Assembly (NCBI RefSeq): GCF_022605725.1
Contig: NC_065548.1
Location: forward strand, 14,107,644-14,171,643
Source of the DNA: Anthonomus grandis grandis
Lineage: Eukaryota; Arthropoda; Insecta; Coleoptera; Curculionidae
Direction: 5' to 3'
Length of the DNA stretch: 64,000 bases
Numbering within the stretch: the first letter of the stretch is position 1; the number at the start of each line of letters is the position of its first letter. The notes beneath the pieces were generated by a model, which saw nothing but the letters and a program-made list of their open reading frames with translations, did no database searches and had not been told where the DNA came from. This document shows positions 33,659 to 45,069 of this stretch, piece after piece. Made by a program: the position numbers and the translations under genes.

Positions 33659-33924
33659 TAAAGTTAAGCAAATTACTCTAAATATTTGTAAGAAAAATAT
33701 ATTTTTTTTCTAATGTGCTCCAACTTTCAAACAAAAATTAAAAATAAATTTAATTAAAGTAAATAAAAATTAAATTTTTTGTGTTTTATAGTACCTTTGG
33801 CTAAAAATTGTATGAAAATAAAAAATATTCAAAAAAAGTTGGCAGAAAAAAAAGAGATATCAATGTGAAACATGTAAACACGCGACTTCCTTAAGGAGAA
33901 GAAGCAGTTAAAATAAAAAAATTA

Positions 33925-34170
33925 TTTTCTTCAAAAGTTGTGATTACATCAAGTGTTCCTCAGGGTAGGCATCTATCTGATTTTTTTAAAATTATTTCAT
34001 CAATGATATTAAGTATGACTTTTCAGCTACATCATTTTCTTCATTTCTGATTTTTGCAGATGATGTAAAAATTTTAAGAGTCATAAAGTTACCTTCAGAT
34101 TGTCAGTTGCTGCAAAATGATATTAATGGCTTCTTGCTATTGTGCAAAATAGATAATTAATTTGAAATAC
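33925..34170 (+). pseudogene. Short LINE polymerase fragment
   Basis: One frame gives VVITSSVPQGRHLSDFF, and after a frame change FLIFADDVKILRVIKLPSDC and LLQNDINGFLLL. These correspond to GVPQGSxLGP and FADD of a Jockey-type polymerase. It is the only copy here with an intact FADD, but it is only about 245 bases long. Confidence 0.7.
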
Positions 34171-34289
34171 CATGAAATGTAGAGTTGTAAGAAGAATCCA
34201 TTTACTTTCAGTTATCAGTTGGATTATTTTCAACTCAAGCGATAGTGTCTTGGTTTGATGTAAAACTATTTTTTTTCTTCAGTATGTGG

Positions 34290-35015
34290 AAGTTCTTTGG
34301 CATTTGATAACTCGGATTGAGGCTCTAGAAATCCATCAGGATCCTTATGTGTACTAACTTCTGATTCCTGTCAGTACATTCAATGGACAGAATTCATTCG
34401 TTAATCAGTTGATTTTAGAGAGTGAACTCTAAGTTTTCTAGCTTGCCTCTTAGAATCTTATTTATGACCACGAATCTCAGTTTTAGTTAGAATTTCCTTT
34501 GAAAAGTTTGAATATTTTGCAAGGAAATTCTTCATTTGATTAAGAGAAGGATGAGATAAGTTAACACCTTTACACATAATCTACAGACGTGGAATCAAGG
34601 TTGACTTTCTCAAGTTTTTTGGCTTTTGATAACTCTTGGGTCCAGAAATCCATCAAAATTCGTAAGTCAGCCCCATCAGTAGTTCCAATAAACGCAATTC
34701 ATTCATTAACCAGTAGTTTTTCGAGAGCGAACTCTGAGTTTCATAGATTGACAATATCAGCTCTAATTAGAATTTCCTTCGAGAAGTTTGAATATTCTGT
34801 AAGACAATTCTTAGTTTAATTAAGAGAATGATGAATCAAGCTCAAGATCTTTAGACCTAATCGAAGACACGATGATACGATTAAGATGATTTATTGCCAT
34901 TTCTTTGGCCACTCATAATATGGGTGAGGCTTCAAAAATTCATCAAGATACTTATGTAAACTTCTGATTCATGTGAGTCAATTCACCTCAGCATCTATTT
35001 ACGCTTTACGTCAAT
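34290..35015. repeat. Three degenerate units of about 300 bp
   Basis: TTTCTTTGGCATTTGATAAC at about 34292, TTTTTTGGCTTTTGATAAC at 34615 and TTTCTTTGGCCACTCATAAT at 34899 begin successive units. Units 1 and 2 further share AGAAATCCATCA, AATTCATTC.TTAA.CAG, GCGAACTCT.AGTTT, TTAGAATTTCCTT.GA.AAG and TTTGAATATT. A plus-strand ORF (34589-34819) is a by-product. Confidence 0.7.
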
Positions 35016-35019
35016 GAAC

Positions 35020-36290
35020 TTTCAATCTCGTGTAAGGTGTTTCACATTTTGTTCCCCAGAGTACATTACCTTTAATTGTTTTTTTTTTCTATTGATTTAG
35101 ACCTTTGAATAGAGCTAAAGGTTCCCACATATCTATGATATCCAGGAATTCTTCACAATTCAGCTGGCCTCACTAAAATTATACTAATAATTTTTCGAAT
35201 ATTCAACCGTTTTTGCTTTGGTGAACTCTGCCAAATGATGGAATTTATCAATGCATCAATCGTATTTAACAGTGAATGATAGTCCTATTATTGAAATCTT
35301 TGATGTGATCCTCAAATCACAAAACAATATTACGACTAACCAAAACTCTTTGTTTTTTTTATGCTAAAGAAAAAAAAATTGTAAAACGATTTTATTCTGA
35401 GTTTGACTTAGATAATATGAATAGCCAGCTTTACTAATCTAACTTCATTAACAAAATATTCACTCCTCTCATGGGGTCCATAGTCAATGATTCGATGAAA
35501 ATTGATGATAAATATAACCATAGACTATAGCCTCAAAATCAAATCTCTCAATCAAAGCCCATGATGATAAGGAAATAATAAAACCTAAATAATTAATTTT
35601 TTATTGACAAGACAATAAAAACACATCTTTACCTTAAACTCAAAAAAAGTTAGATTAGAAATTCACCTAATCGTTCGATTAAACCCTGCTGTTTGGTAGA
35701 TAATGTAATCAAAAGACCGAGCCACAATTTTAGCGCCGTGCATCGTAAATTTTCGAACTAAGACGGGATTAAACCCCTAATCGAGATCAAGTTCATACGA
35801 TGCATACGGGTATTAAAAATCTCCTGTTAACGAAAATATACATATATGAATGAATGCACCTTTGTCGACTGGGTAAATCTACTAAATTTTATTAATTAAA
35901 TTACGTTATTTCTCAAATCTACGCCTCTGTAAACCCTAATAAATACGAAAAAAAAATGAAACCGAGCCCATTTTTTTAAAATTCTCATTTGAATTCTGGT
36001 CGGGTCAGGAACGGCATTGCATATGCATGCATGCAGGCCATGTCGTGCGGCAAGCAATAGATGGATTGAAGTATGAAGGCGTACGCCCATGTATGGTTGA
36101 CCGTTAAACCCAAGATGGTATAGGAGGATAATAATGTGGTAGACTCTTTTGTACGACCGTGCCAACTCGGGAGAATGAGAGATTATTCATTGTGATGTTA
36201 TTTTGCTCTTTTTCGGTCCCTATTCTTCCTTGATACTTAATGTGGTTGGTAACGATCGATAGTTTGCTGGGTTAGTGCTTTATCATTCAT
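35020..36290. other. Spacer, then non-coding island (35690-36260)
   Basis: 35020-35690 is AT-rich with nothing recognised. From 35690 the text is less AT-rich, with several direct words such as AATTTTCGAACTAAGACGGG and GCATATGCATGCATGCAGG near 36018-36037. The minus-strand ORF at 35896-36165 has no recognisable domain. It is a candidate host non-coding element. Confidence 0.35.
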
Positions 36291-36499
36291 CAATCATATA
36301 GTCTTTATGCGATATCAGTTACCAACTGTTTATTAAAAATTTTATTTTTCGTGTGTTCCAAATAACTAATTAATTTTATTACAGACCCAGAAGCTACCAA
36401 ACATATCGCGAAGAAAATTTTAAAATCATAAATTCCCTTGCAACTAAAATCATCGCAAAACAAAGTTAAACGTGGATAACTTAAAATCATATGATGCCC

Positions 36500-38700
36500 C
36501 CTTTTTAATTACTGTCTTGTGAACTCTAACTAAGACTCTGAAACCTCTTGAATAAAATAGTGAGGCCTTGAGAGGAAGGTTTAGAGGGTCTCTGATGAGG
36601 GAATTGAGTGGACTCACCAGTGTGAGATGAGGTGAAATTTTACTAAAGAATTATCTGTTTAGACCTCATTAAGCATTGCAAAATGTAAAATGTGCATAAC
36701 TTTAATGCATATCATGCCCTTTATTTAATTACGAAATTAACAATATATTTTTATATTTTTTTGTGAGGAAACCAAAAGGTAAACTTTTTAGTAAATTCTA
36801 ACCAAAGACCTTGACTAAAAGGGTCAGTTTTTAGTCAAAAATAAACCGAAGTATTTGACTTCATCACATAACTTTAATGAATATGGATGCCTTATTTTTA
36901 GTTATGAAATTTACAGTTCATTTATACTTATTTTGTGAGGAGACTACAAAACAAACTCACAAGGACCTTGACTTTACTAGTCTAAAAGAGTAAGATTTAA
37001 GAGGACAAGAAGACTTAAGAGATCTCTGATGAAGGATATAAGTAAATTGGGCGTCGTGAGTTTTTGACGTGACCGAAGTACAAAAATGAAATATTGCACA
37101 ACTTTAATGAATATGATACCCTTTTCCTTATTAGAAAAGGGAAGTGGCTGTGTTGCTCTCAGGATACTGGGAAATAATCAAATCAGATATATTTGGAGCA
37201 AAGTGTTTATTAATATCTTACCAGAGCGCGGCGTATGAGCCATCAGTAATGTTAATTGTCAGTTACGCACAGGAGTTCCACATAGTGGGAAAAAAAACAA
37301 TACCACAAATTAAAATAACAGTTAAAAACATGTAAAAATTATACACTTCTAAATGTAGAAGTACCTACAATATTTGAAAAATGGGAAGATATTAGTATCC
37401 GTAAGGCTGTTTTAGGTTGTTTCCTGTCTTTTAACACAATTTAAACATAAACATGGAAGGGTACCATCTTTTTTAAAATCATTGCGAGATATGACATACT
37501 ACATACTGATATATAAATTATTGGATAGGATATCCCTTGTTTTAATTACCAAATTTACAATTTATATATCATTTTTAAGAAACTACAAAATAAACTCTTT
37601 TGTGAACTTTAACCAAGAACCTTGACTCCTCTTGTCTAAAAGGGTAAGGTTTAGGAGTAAGAGAGAACTCGGGAAGTCTTTAATGAGGAAAATAAGTAAA
37701 CTGGGTGTCGTGAGTTTTACTAAAAAATTAGGCCGAGATCTCGTTACAAAACATAAAATATTGCATAAGTTTAATGTATATGACGCCCTTTTCTTTATTT
37801 ACGAAACTTAAAATACATTTATATATTTTGTGAGAAAACTACAAAATAAACTCTTAAGTGAACTCTAACCAACGACCTTGACTTTTCTTGGTTAAAACGA
37901 TAAAGTTTGAAAAGAAAATAGAGCTTGGGAGATCAGTGATGAGACAAATGAGTAGATTGAAAAATTAGATCGAGGCATTTATCCTCATTAGTACGTTTTA
38001 ATACATGGACTGATTCGGCTGACTGGATGTAGTGAAATCTTATGTAATAATTATCTATTTTTAGCCCTTAATAAGCAATGTAAAACGTAAAATCTGAGAG
38101 TTCAACTGATAGGATACACCTTTTTTATTAATTATGAAATTCACAATAATTTTTTTTGTGAAAAAAAAAACTCTTACGAAAGACCTTGACTAAAAGGGTG
38201 AGGATTAGGAGGAAAGGATGTTAAGAGATCTCTGATGAGTAAAATGAGTGAGTTGGGCGTGGTCAATTTTTAGTAAAAAATTAAACCCAAGTATTTGACC
38301 TTATTGCAGCACATAAAATATAGCATAACTTGAATGGATATGAAGCCATTTTATTCATTAAAGAAGCTAACAATAAATTTATATGTTTTGTGAGAAAGCT
38401 AGAAAATATAATATAGTATTTAGGACCTAGACTCCTCTTGGCTAAAATGGCAAGGTTTGGGAGTAAAAGAAAGCTTGGAAAGGCTCTGATGAGTGCTGAT
38501 GAGAAATAAAGACATTGGATGTGCTAAGGAGTTTTTAGTAAAAAATTAGGCTAAGGTATTTGACTTCATTAGGCCGTGAAATGTTCATAACTTTAATGGC
38601 TGTTATATCCATTTTCTTAATTTGTAATATATTTGCATAACAAACAAAAACTTTTAACTTCTGGTGACTACTCTTAACAAAAAATATGAGGTCCGGGAGA
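36500..38700. repeat. Degenerate satellite-like array, units of about 230 bp
   Basis: Each unit has, in order, a CATAACTTTAATGNATATGA core, an ATTTACGAAAT.ACAATATAT.TATATTTTGTGAG segment, AAACTCTTA..GAACTCTAACCAA, GACCTTGACT, CTAAAAGGGTAAGGTTTAGGAG, GATCTCTGATGAGGAAAATGAGT, GGGCGT.GTGAGTTTTTAGTAAAAAATTAG and TATTTGACCTCATTA. Cores lie at 36693, 36867, 37096, 37763, 38323 and 38584, with eroded ones near 37530 and 38098. Positions 37144-37490 break the pattern and may be an insertion. No protein is encoded. Confidence 0.8.
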
Positions 38701-38719
38701 AGAAGGGAGCTTGGGTATG

Positions 38720-40560
38720 ATGTGTTTTAGAGTTCGAATAGTTTCATTATAATCTCCGGACATATAGTGATCAAGGACACATGAATGAAAACTTTAAATT
38801 GATGAGAAAAAATCTCTCTCGCAACGATTCCAAATATAAATGCCAGTCTTGTGGTAATTCGCATCTCTAAATATAACCAGAACAGGATATATTTATACAA
38901 AAGTTATAAAGGCAGTAAATTGTCGTCCTGGCACCTAGCCAGATTTTCTCGGTCTCAGAGGAAATTCCAGTGGCAGACTGCGAGGTATCAGTTTACATTT
39001 TCGAATTTTCTTTAAGTTAATTTTAGACGTGGCTAATGTTAGTTTCAGTAAAAACAAACACTTCTGATGTGTGCCAAATAGTGTTTTTTTTTATAGTGAT
39101 TTTGCGGTTTTTGTTTGATCGCTTGGAAATAACTGCATGATGAATCGGTGAGTTACTTTTGTGTTTTTTTTTTGGAATAAAAGTGTGCAATTGAGAAATT
39201 TTAAACATAGAATCTAGGAAAAAAATCATTTTTTTATGCGTTATTATATGACAAGAGATCGTTATTCAAAATGTTGGGTTATTTTTTTTTAATAGTTTAT
39301 ATCTTAAAGAACATTTGTAAAGAATATTACTAGTTTTAGAGATTTTGAGCTTTAAAGTACAAGGGCACCTTCAAAACCAAAAAAAATCTGAAATTTTTGC
39401 TTTGATTACTTTGAACCCTAAGCAAAATTGGCAGAGAATATTCCTTTAAATAACATGCTTTTCATTTTATAAGAATATCAGTATTGGTTTTTTAAATATT
39501 GAACTTTAAAGAAAGATTCTTTCAGTACGACTCTGTTGAAAAAATCTGAATTTTCACACCTCAGCTAATTCGTATGGAACTAATAAGGATCCACTATCCC
39601 TTAAGCTAAAAAGATTCGAATTTTCGACCAAAGGTATTCACGGATTTCCGCCCTTTGTTACGTAATATACTAATAATCCGATAGCGCTCTGGCCTTTTAT
39701 TAAACCATTATTCGACCAAAAAGGTTCACGTTTTCATCAATATGTCATTCATCGGATTGACAAACGCAAACCTGCCTAAACCAACCCGGTCGTTTGTGCT
39801 CGATCGAATAATGAGTTCGGGAGAGCGTGCACGTGATCGATCGAACCGATCATTTTGACTTAATGAAGACAAATGGACGAGGGGAGGCCCCTGGGTGGCT
39901 TGAAATTAATTAGGGCCGAGCCCTTTATCTGGGTGCTGGCGCCCTTTAAAACGGAAAATGCGCGTTTTGATCTCGAATTACCGGGAATTCGGGGATAATT
40001 ACGGGCGATTTTGAAAATCGAGAGGATCCCGGAGCGGCAGTTTGTTTTGGTTAGCCGGCTCTCGGTTTAACGTACGTAGAATGCGGTTTAATGGATGAAA
40101 TAGGGCATCATAATGAAATTTGTGGTTTGTGACGAGCTTATAGTAGATTAATTTGAATTTTAAATTATGTATAAAGTATATAAACGAGTTGGAAGATCTT
40201 CAAAGATATGCTAAAAATAATGACATTTTAGACTAATAATCAATAACGATGATAAAGTTTGGGCCACTCTGTATAAGGAATTGCACAAAAACTCTTCAAA
40301 TCATGTTATTTTATTAAAAAAAAAAAAGACCAAAATAAAACACTTAAGTCGAGTCACGGATTGTCCGCAATTCATCCTTGATTATAACCATTACATCAGC
40401 AACTAAGTGGTTGATATTGGCAGTGTAGAATCAGTTAGAGGTTAAGGTAGGTCAACAAAAGAATTACCATGGAGCTATAGGAAATTCTAAATCATATTTC
40501 TGAGAATATGCAATCAACAAGCTCATTGTGAAAATTGTAATGATGTTATGATAGTGATAA
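38720..40560. other. AT-rich spacer with a non-coding island (39590-40110)
   Basis: 38720-39590 is AT-rich with no recognised feature. 39590-40110 is strikingly less AT-rich, with GTCGTTTGTGCTCGATCG, GCACGTGATCGATCGAACC near 39830-39848, GAAATTAATTAGGGCC near 39903 and GGATCCCGGAGCGGC. It has no ORF and no repeat partner. It is the best-looking conserved non-coding candidate in the window. 40240-40560 returns to AT-rich text. Confidence 0.4.
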
Positions 40561-40809
40561 TAATAATGAGAGGTTTATTTCTTTAATTAAAAAAAAACAA
40601 TGTTAAATATTATAATAAACAAAAATAGTAATGCAAATATGTATAAATCATTAACCATAAAATAATAACTATAATATTCTACCAAGTAAGAAAAACTATA
40701 ATTTTATGAGAAGTAATATTATTTTATAATAGATACGTACATAAAAAGGTAATAAAAAGCGTAGATAAAAAGCATAAGAAAAAAAAACGAGGAGAAGAAA
40801 AAAGATATA

Positions 40810-41590
40810 ACAGAGTTCAAATTTGTTAGCAGTTTTGGCGAAATATTTCTTTAATTTTCTTTTTGAAACAAGCTACTGATAGAGAAAAGTCCATGACTAT
40901 ATTTATTTAAAAGGTGTTTGATAACAAAATGATTTTTTAAATGACTCTTTGAATAGGTAATATAAGAAGAGTGGAGTCTACGAATATTTACATTTTATAA
41001 AAAAAATACGCCTGTCAGTACGTCGGTCAGTCATTATATCAATATTAAGTCATCTTATTATATTATCATATTGTCATATTAATCCATTTAAATTCATATT
41101 CTATTAAAATGTCTAATGCCGAAGATAAGTCGCAGACAAGAACTTTGTGATTTTTAGATTTGCCTTATATCCTGCTGCCAGCAAAATTAACATAGGAGAG
41201 TACTTATGCATCGCAAAGCATAGCCTTAGTTTCTGTAACCAATAGTGTCTATATGCGAGTAAATTAGCTTAAGCATCGAATATGCTTTCTTTACTAAGTA
41301 ACATGCTCCTTACATTTTAACTTGCAATCCACAACAAGACCTAGGTTCTTTACTAATTTCTTAAATGGGATAAAATTGTCGACAAATTTAATTTTTATGG
41401 CTTTCTGCAAATGGGTTCTAGAATTTTCATTGAAAAAAAGAATAGCACAAAATTTGTCAGGATTTATTTTGAGTAAGTGTTTATTTTAATATAATAACCA
41501 AGTCACTATTGATCTGATCAGTCACATCTGCCACTGAGTTAGGGTGAAACGATGCATATAATTGGGTGTCGTGGGCATAAAGGTTGGTAT
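40810..41590 (-). pseudogene. Jockey/CR1-like LINE relic, C-terminal half
   Basis: On the minus strand, YAHDTQLYASFHPNSVADVT lies near 41580-41520, followed by DQINSDLVIILK, INPDKFCAILF and PFKKLVKNLGLVVDCKLK near 41365-41310, LLQKLRLCFAMHKYSPMLIL near 41240-41180 and VNIRRLHSSYITYSKSHLKN near 41000-40940. This is the palm and C-terminal region of a Jockey/CR1-group LINE. The YADD box reads YAHD, so it is inactive. The left end near 40800 is probably the 3' end of the element. Confidence 0.75.
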
Positions 41591-41599
41591 CGGCAGTCT

Positions 41600-42690
41600 T
41601 CTACTTCATCTTCTTCTTAGTCGCTAACCCGAGACAGGTACCGTATTATCATGAATTGGACTTGCTGATGCCTCTCCATTTTTCCCGGTCTTCAATCAAG
41701 CCTGCACATTCTGATACTGGAACACTAATTGCGACAATGTGGTGTATTTTGTGAAAGATCTGCCTCGGCCTTCTTTACCTTCCACGCCTCCCTATATCGG
41801 AAGCTTCGTAAGACCGTTTCTTCGAAAGACATGTCCAAAATAGCCAATTATTTGCTTTGCAACCTGCGTTCTCAGTCTTTTCTTAATATTCAATTGTTCT
41901 AATATTGACACATTTATTTTGTGAGCTGTCCAGGAAAGCATACCTCTCCAGCAAAACTTCTCCAGAAATATGATTTTTCTACAGAATACGCAACCAGGCA
42001 ATAAGGTATAAGCAACCAGGAATTCTGAATCCTCTGAATAGACTTTCTAGTACAAAAACTTAACGAGTCTCTGTAATCAAACAGAGTCAACACTAAGCCG
42101 CATAAAGGAAAATTGAGAAGATTAGGCATCGGACCAGTCTTATTTTGGTCGCTACGGTGATTTTATGTCTTCTAGATTTTAGTCAATTAGCGATTGCATA
42201 TTTTGCAATAACTGATCCACGTTTAATTTCCTCAGTGCATTCGCCAGTATCGGTTATTTATTTCCGTTAGTTGGTTTTGGTGATTGTCTATCGATTACCA
42301 TAATCCTTGTCTTTGTTATGTTTATTTTGACACCTACCCCTATGCTGATATATTCCATCTAATAGTTGACACAATCCCTCTTCAGACTTAGCGATAATGG
42401 AGGTGTCATTTGCATATCTCAGACGCAGCCTCAGTATGCAGCTTTGCTTTACTCCTTTAGTAACATAGATATTTCCAGTTAGCTCCCGACCAGTTAACTT
42501 CATTCTGACCCGAGCGCAGCCATCGCTATATAGATTTCTGATAAGTAGAATCAAGTGCAATAGCACTCCTATTTTGGAGAGAACTGGCCATAACATTCAC
42601 TAGATCAAAGGCTTTGCTATAATCGATAAAGCACATGTATGTCGTGAGGTTATATTCCCTGGATTTTTTTCTGATCTGCCTGTTATGTAT
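41600..42690 (-). pseudogene. RTE-type LINE relic, 3' part
   Basis: On the minus strand, NRQIRKKSREYNLTTYMCFI then DYSKAFDLV lie at about 42684-42600. They continue into an ORF (42596-42288) with LIRNLYSDGCARVRMKLTGR and VTKGVKQSCIL, then directly YANDTSIIAKSEEGL. The segment between GxxQGCIL and YADD is deleted, and YADD reads YAND. The C-terminal SWTAHKINVSILEQLNIKKR lies near 41930-41870 in the ORF 42001-41792. The upstream part of the same protein continues at 43175 beyond an LTR-element fragment. Confidence 0.8.
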
Positions 42691-42948
42691 TTATACTTAG
42701 AAATAATATTATGTTCTAATTACGTTTACGTTATGATCAAAAAATCACTGCTAGGTTGTGTCAGCTGTCATACAGAAGACAGGTCGTTCGTAACCTGAGA
42801 ACCACGGAAAAAACCAGCATGCAAAAAAACATTAAAAAAAAACAGCAAACATTTTAGTAACGTTTTGTAATTAAAATTATAATATATAGTTACAAACAAA
42901 GTGGATTGATAGTTTAATTTAATGTTGTGTGCTTCCACAGATATAACA

Positions 42949-42965
42949 TGGTATCAGGTGTGGGG
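42949..42965 (+). other. Primer binding site (initiator tRNA-Met type)
   Basis: TGGTATCAG at the expected place immediately after an LTR ending in CA. This is the usual complement of initiator tRNA-Met 3' ends in many insect LTR retrotransposons. Confidence 0.6.
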
Positions 42966-43080
42966 TTGAAGCAACCGAGGTTAGCAATATCGTAAACAAC
43001 GCAGAAAGGGTGCCTTCTACTTTGTTTAAAGCTTTAAGCTAATAAATTTCGGTTTAAACAACAAAAAGATAAGAAGCAGC

Positions 43081-43167
43081 ATGGAAGGGTTTTTCAAACC
43101 ACCACTTCCTTTAACTGAATATGACAATCAAAACTGGAATTTATGGAAACAAAAGTTCCAGATATAA
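43081..43167 (+). pseudogene. gag N-terminal fragment (28 codons)
   Basis: The ORF MEGFFKPPLPLTEYDNQNWN then LWKQKFQI resembles gag starts of gypsy-type elements, which commonly read F.PPPPL...G....NW..WKQ.F. It ends at a TAA and is not continued. The start ATG lies 115 bases after the primer binding site, as expected for a leader. Confidence 0.55.
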
Positions 43168-43174
43168 CACTATG

Positions 43175-43960
43175 TCCAATACCCGCGTCCTGGGACGAGA
43201 AACACCAATATTCAGTGTTCTTCTGGAATTTCAGGTAGTAGAAATTATTTTATCCTTGCTAGTATTATTTGTAACATGATTTTACTGCAATGTGTAATCA
43301 GTGCTATTATGCGGTAGTTGAGCCATAAGTCCCTTGCTCCTTTTTTATGAAGTGGTATATATATTAATGTTATCCAGTCCTGAGGTTAGGTGCATGTCTT
43401 CCATATTTTTTGGCAGATTTGGTGCATTATATCAACTCCGATCTCATCTCGGGCCAAAATGATTTCGATCGGTATATTATCTATACCAGTGGCTTTATGG
43501 CTCTTTTGTCCTCTTATTGCTATTTCTGAATATGCCAGGCTCTTTTTCAAAATTGTGTTTCACTTGTGTTGGTGATTCCTCTACATCCTCCTACATCATC
43601 AGATTTTCGCAGTATTTCCTCCATCTATTTTCCGTTTTCATCTTTGACTTATGGTTTTGACTTATGATGCGAAGGAACGAGTTATCTGCTTTGTTTTCTT
43701 GTGATTTCTTTGCATAATTGACTCAGGTAGCTGTTTTTGCCCTTTTGACCGAGTCGCTTTATCGCAATATTCAGTGCTTGATAGGTTTCTTTTTTAATCA
43801 CATGTTCTGGTCCTGAAGCTTTTACCTGTTTCTCCGTTACAAGTTATCCATTTCCTCTTGCCTTTTGTGTCATTTTACATGCAATATTTTTAGAATTTAT
43901 TTTTGTCCAGATAATGTTAGACAATTCTTGTAATTCTGCAGCTCCTTTTAGTCTATGTAA
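43175..43960 (-). pseudogene. RTE-type LINE relic, 5' part of the copy at 41600-42690
   Basis: On the minus strand the linker (RLGQKGKNSYLSQLCKEITR near 43775-43710) is followed by GIDNIPIEIILARDEIGVDI near 43490-43430, then MHQICQKIWKTC, WITLIYIPLHKKGARD near 43375-43335, NYRIIALITHCSKIMLQIIL near 43320-43260, LLPEIPEE and VPGRG near 43195-43185. The reading then resumes at 42684 with NRQIRKKSREYN, so the LTR fragment lies within this copy. It is inactive, with stops and frameshifts. Confidence 0.75.
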
Positions 43961-44224
43961 CTTCATTTATTTGAGGTGTATGATTCTTGCACTTGAAATT
44001 AAAAATTTAGTGTGCTACGTTTATTTCATTGTAAAGAAAATATATTAAGTAATTTGTAAGCTTTCCGTAATGGCTATAAGTAGTTGAAAGTTGTAAATAT
44101 AATTTCAATCAATATTAAATTAATATATTTCAGTACTATATGGTAATAATATTATTGCAATCCTTCTTAAGGTCTCCTATAAATTCTGAAAAAGGTAATT
44201 AGAGAACCCCATTCTGACAGAGCT

Positions 44225-45060
44225 TGGTTTTCATTCATTTACCTTACCGGCTAAAAGTAACTTATCAAGAGACTTGAGGGTAAGAATATTTGGTCGTCGT
44301 TCAAAATTCCCTTGGATGGGTGTGGTGGCATCATGTAGTAAGTCCATCAATTGTTTACTCCAGGATTCTCTCTCTTGGAGGCGGCGTATTACATCTTGCA
44401 GGCTCTCTCGTTTTAGGTTTTCCATTTGATCTACCCATCGCGACGGTAAACGTCCTCTTGGTCTTCGTCCATTTATTTTTCCTTTTATAATCAGCTTCTC
44501 CATTACCTCTAAGCTCCTGGTAATGTGTCCAAAGTCTTTTAAATACTGCTGGTTGACATAAGTGGGTACTCTGGTTTTAATTCGCAGTCTCAGAATTGAT
44601 TCGTTGGTGCGGTGTGCTATCCTTCGGATTCGGAGCATTCTTCGATAGCACTACATTTTTAGAGTGTTAAATCTGCGACGCTTGTCATTTTCAGTGTCCT
44701 GCCATTTTCACTGCCATGTCCACGTCTGTGCTGCATAAGTCTCTATGGGCAATATGAGAGTTCGTATAAGCCTGATTTCGGTGTTAATTGTGATGGATGT
44801 TTCCGTCCAAAAATGAATGAGTTTCACTGTTGAGTTTCGTATCATGGCTATACGCCTACGAACTTCAGTTTCGCAATCTTCAGTATTGGTGGTTTCAGAT
44901 CGAAGATATTCAAAGTGATTGAAAACCCTTGATAACCGGCGACATTTGTAATATCAGGACTGTTGTTATTAACACGGTCTACAATCAATACTTGAATCTT
45001 TGAGTTATTGATTTCCAGTCCATCTGCTATTATCAGGGTCTATCATTCGCGTACTGTTTG
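44225..45060 (-). pseudogene. Second RTE-type LINE relic, C-terminal half
   Basis: The minus-strand ORF 44638-44231 gives MLRIRRIAHRTNESILRLRI, DFGHITRSLEVMEKLIIKGK, INGRRPRGRLPSRWVDQMEN and DLLHDATTPIQGN, the C-terminal region of an RTE protein. Upstream, LEINNSKIQVLIVDRVNNNS lies near 45025-44965, followed by PDITNVAG and KLKFVGV-like text with frameshifts. It is in the same orientation as the copy to its left but is a distinct copy, because the same C-terminal block occurs in both. It is inactive as it lacks the catalytic palm. Confidence 0.8.
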
Positions 45061-45069
45061 CCAACCTTT

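Larger units (their letters stand above)
42757..43170 (+). mobile_element. LTR-retrotransposon fragment: LTR end, primer binding site, start of gag
   Basis: TGGTATCAGGTGTGGGG at 42949 matches a primer binding site complementary to initiator methionine tRNA. It directly follows ...ATATAACA, a typical LTR 3' end. An LTR start TGTGTCAGCTG at 42757 would give an LTR of about 190 bp. A gag-like ORF starts at 43081. The fragment stops near 43170, where RTE sequence resumes, and no second LTR is seen. It thus interrupts the RTE relic and has lost most of its interior. Confidence 0.6.

Noticed and set aside
35896..36165. 89-codon minus-strand ORF as a gene
   Set aside because: No recognisable domain; it lies in a GC-richer island where stops are rarer by chance.
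36595..38470. CTGATGAG words in satellite units as hammerhead ribozymes
   Set aside because: No stem II followed by GAAA is found at a plausible distance in any unit. In the first unit the nearest GAAA (36630) has no matching stem.
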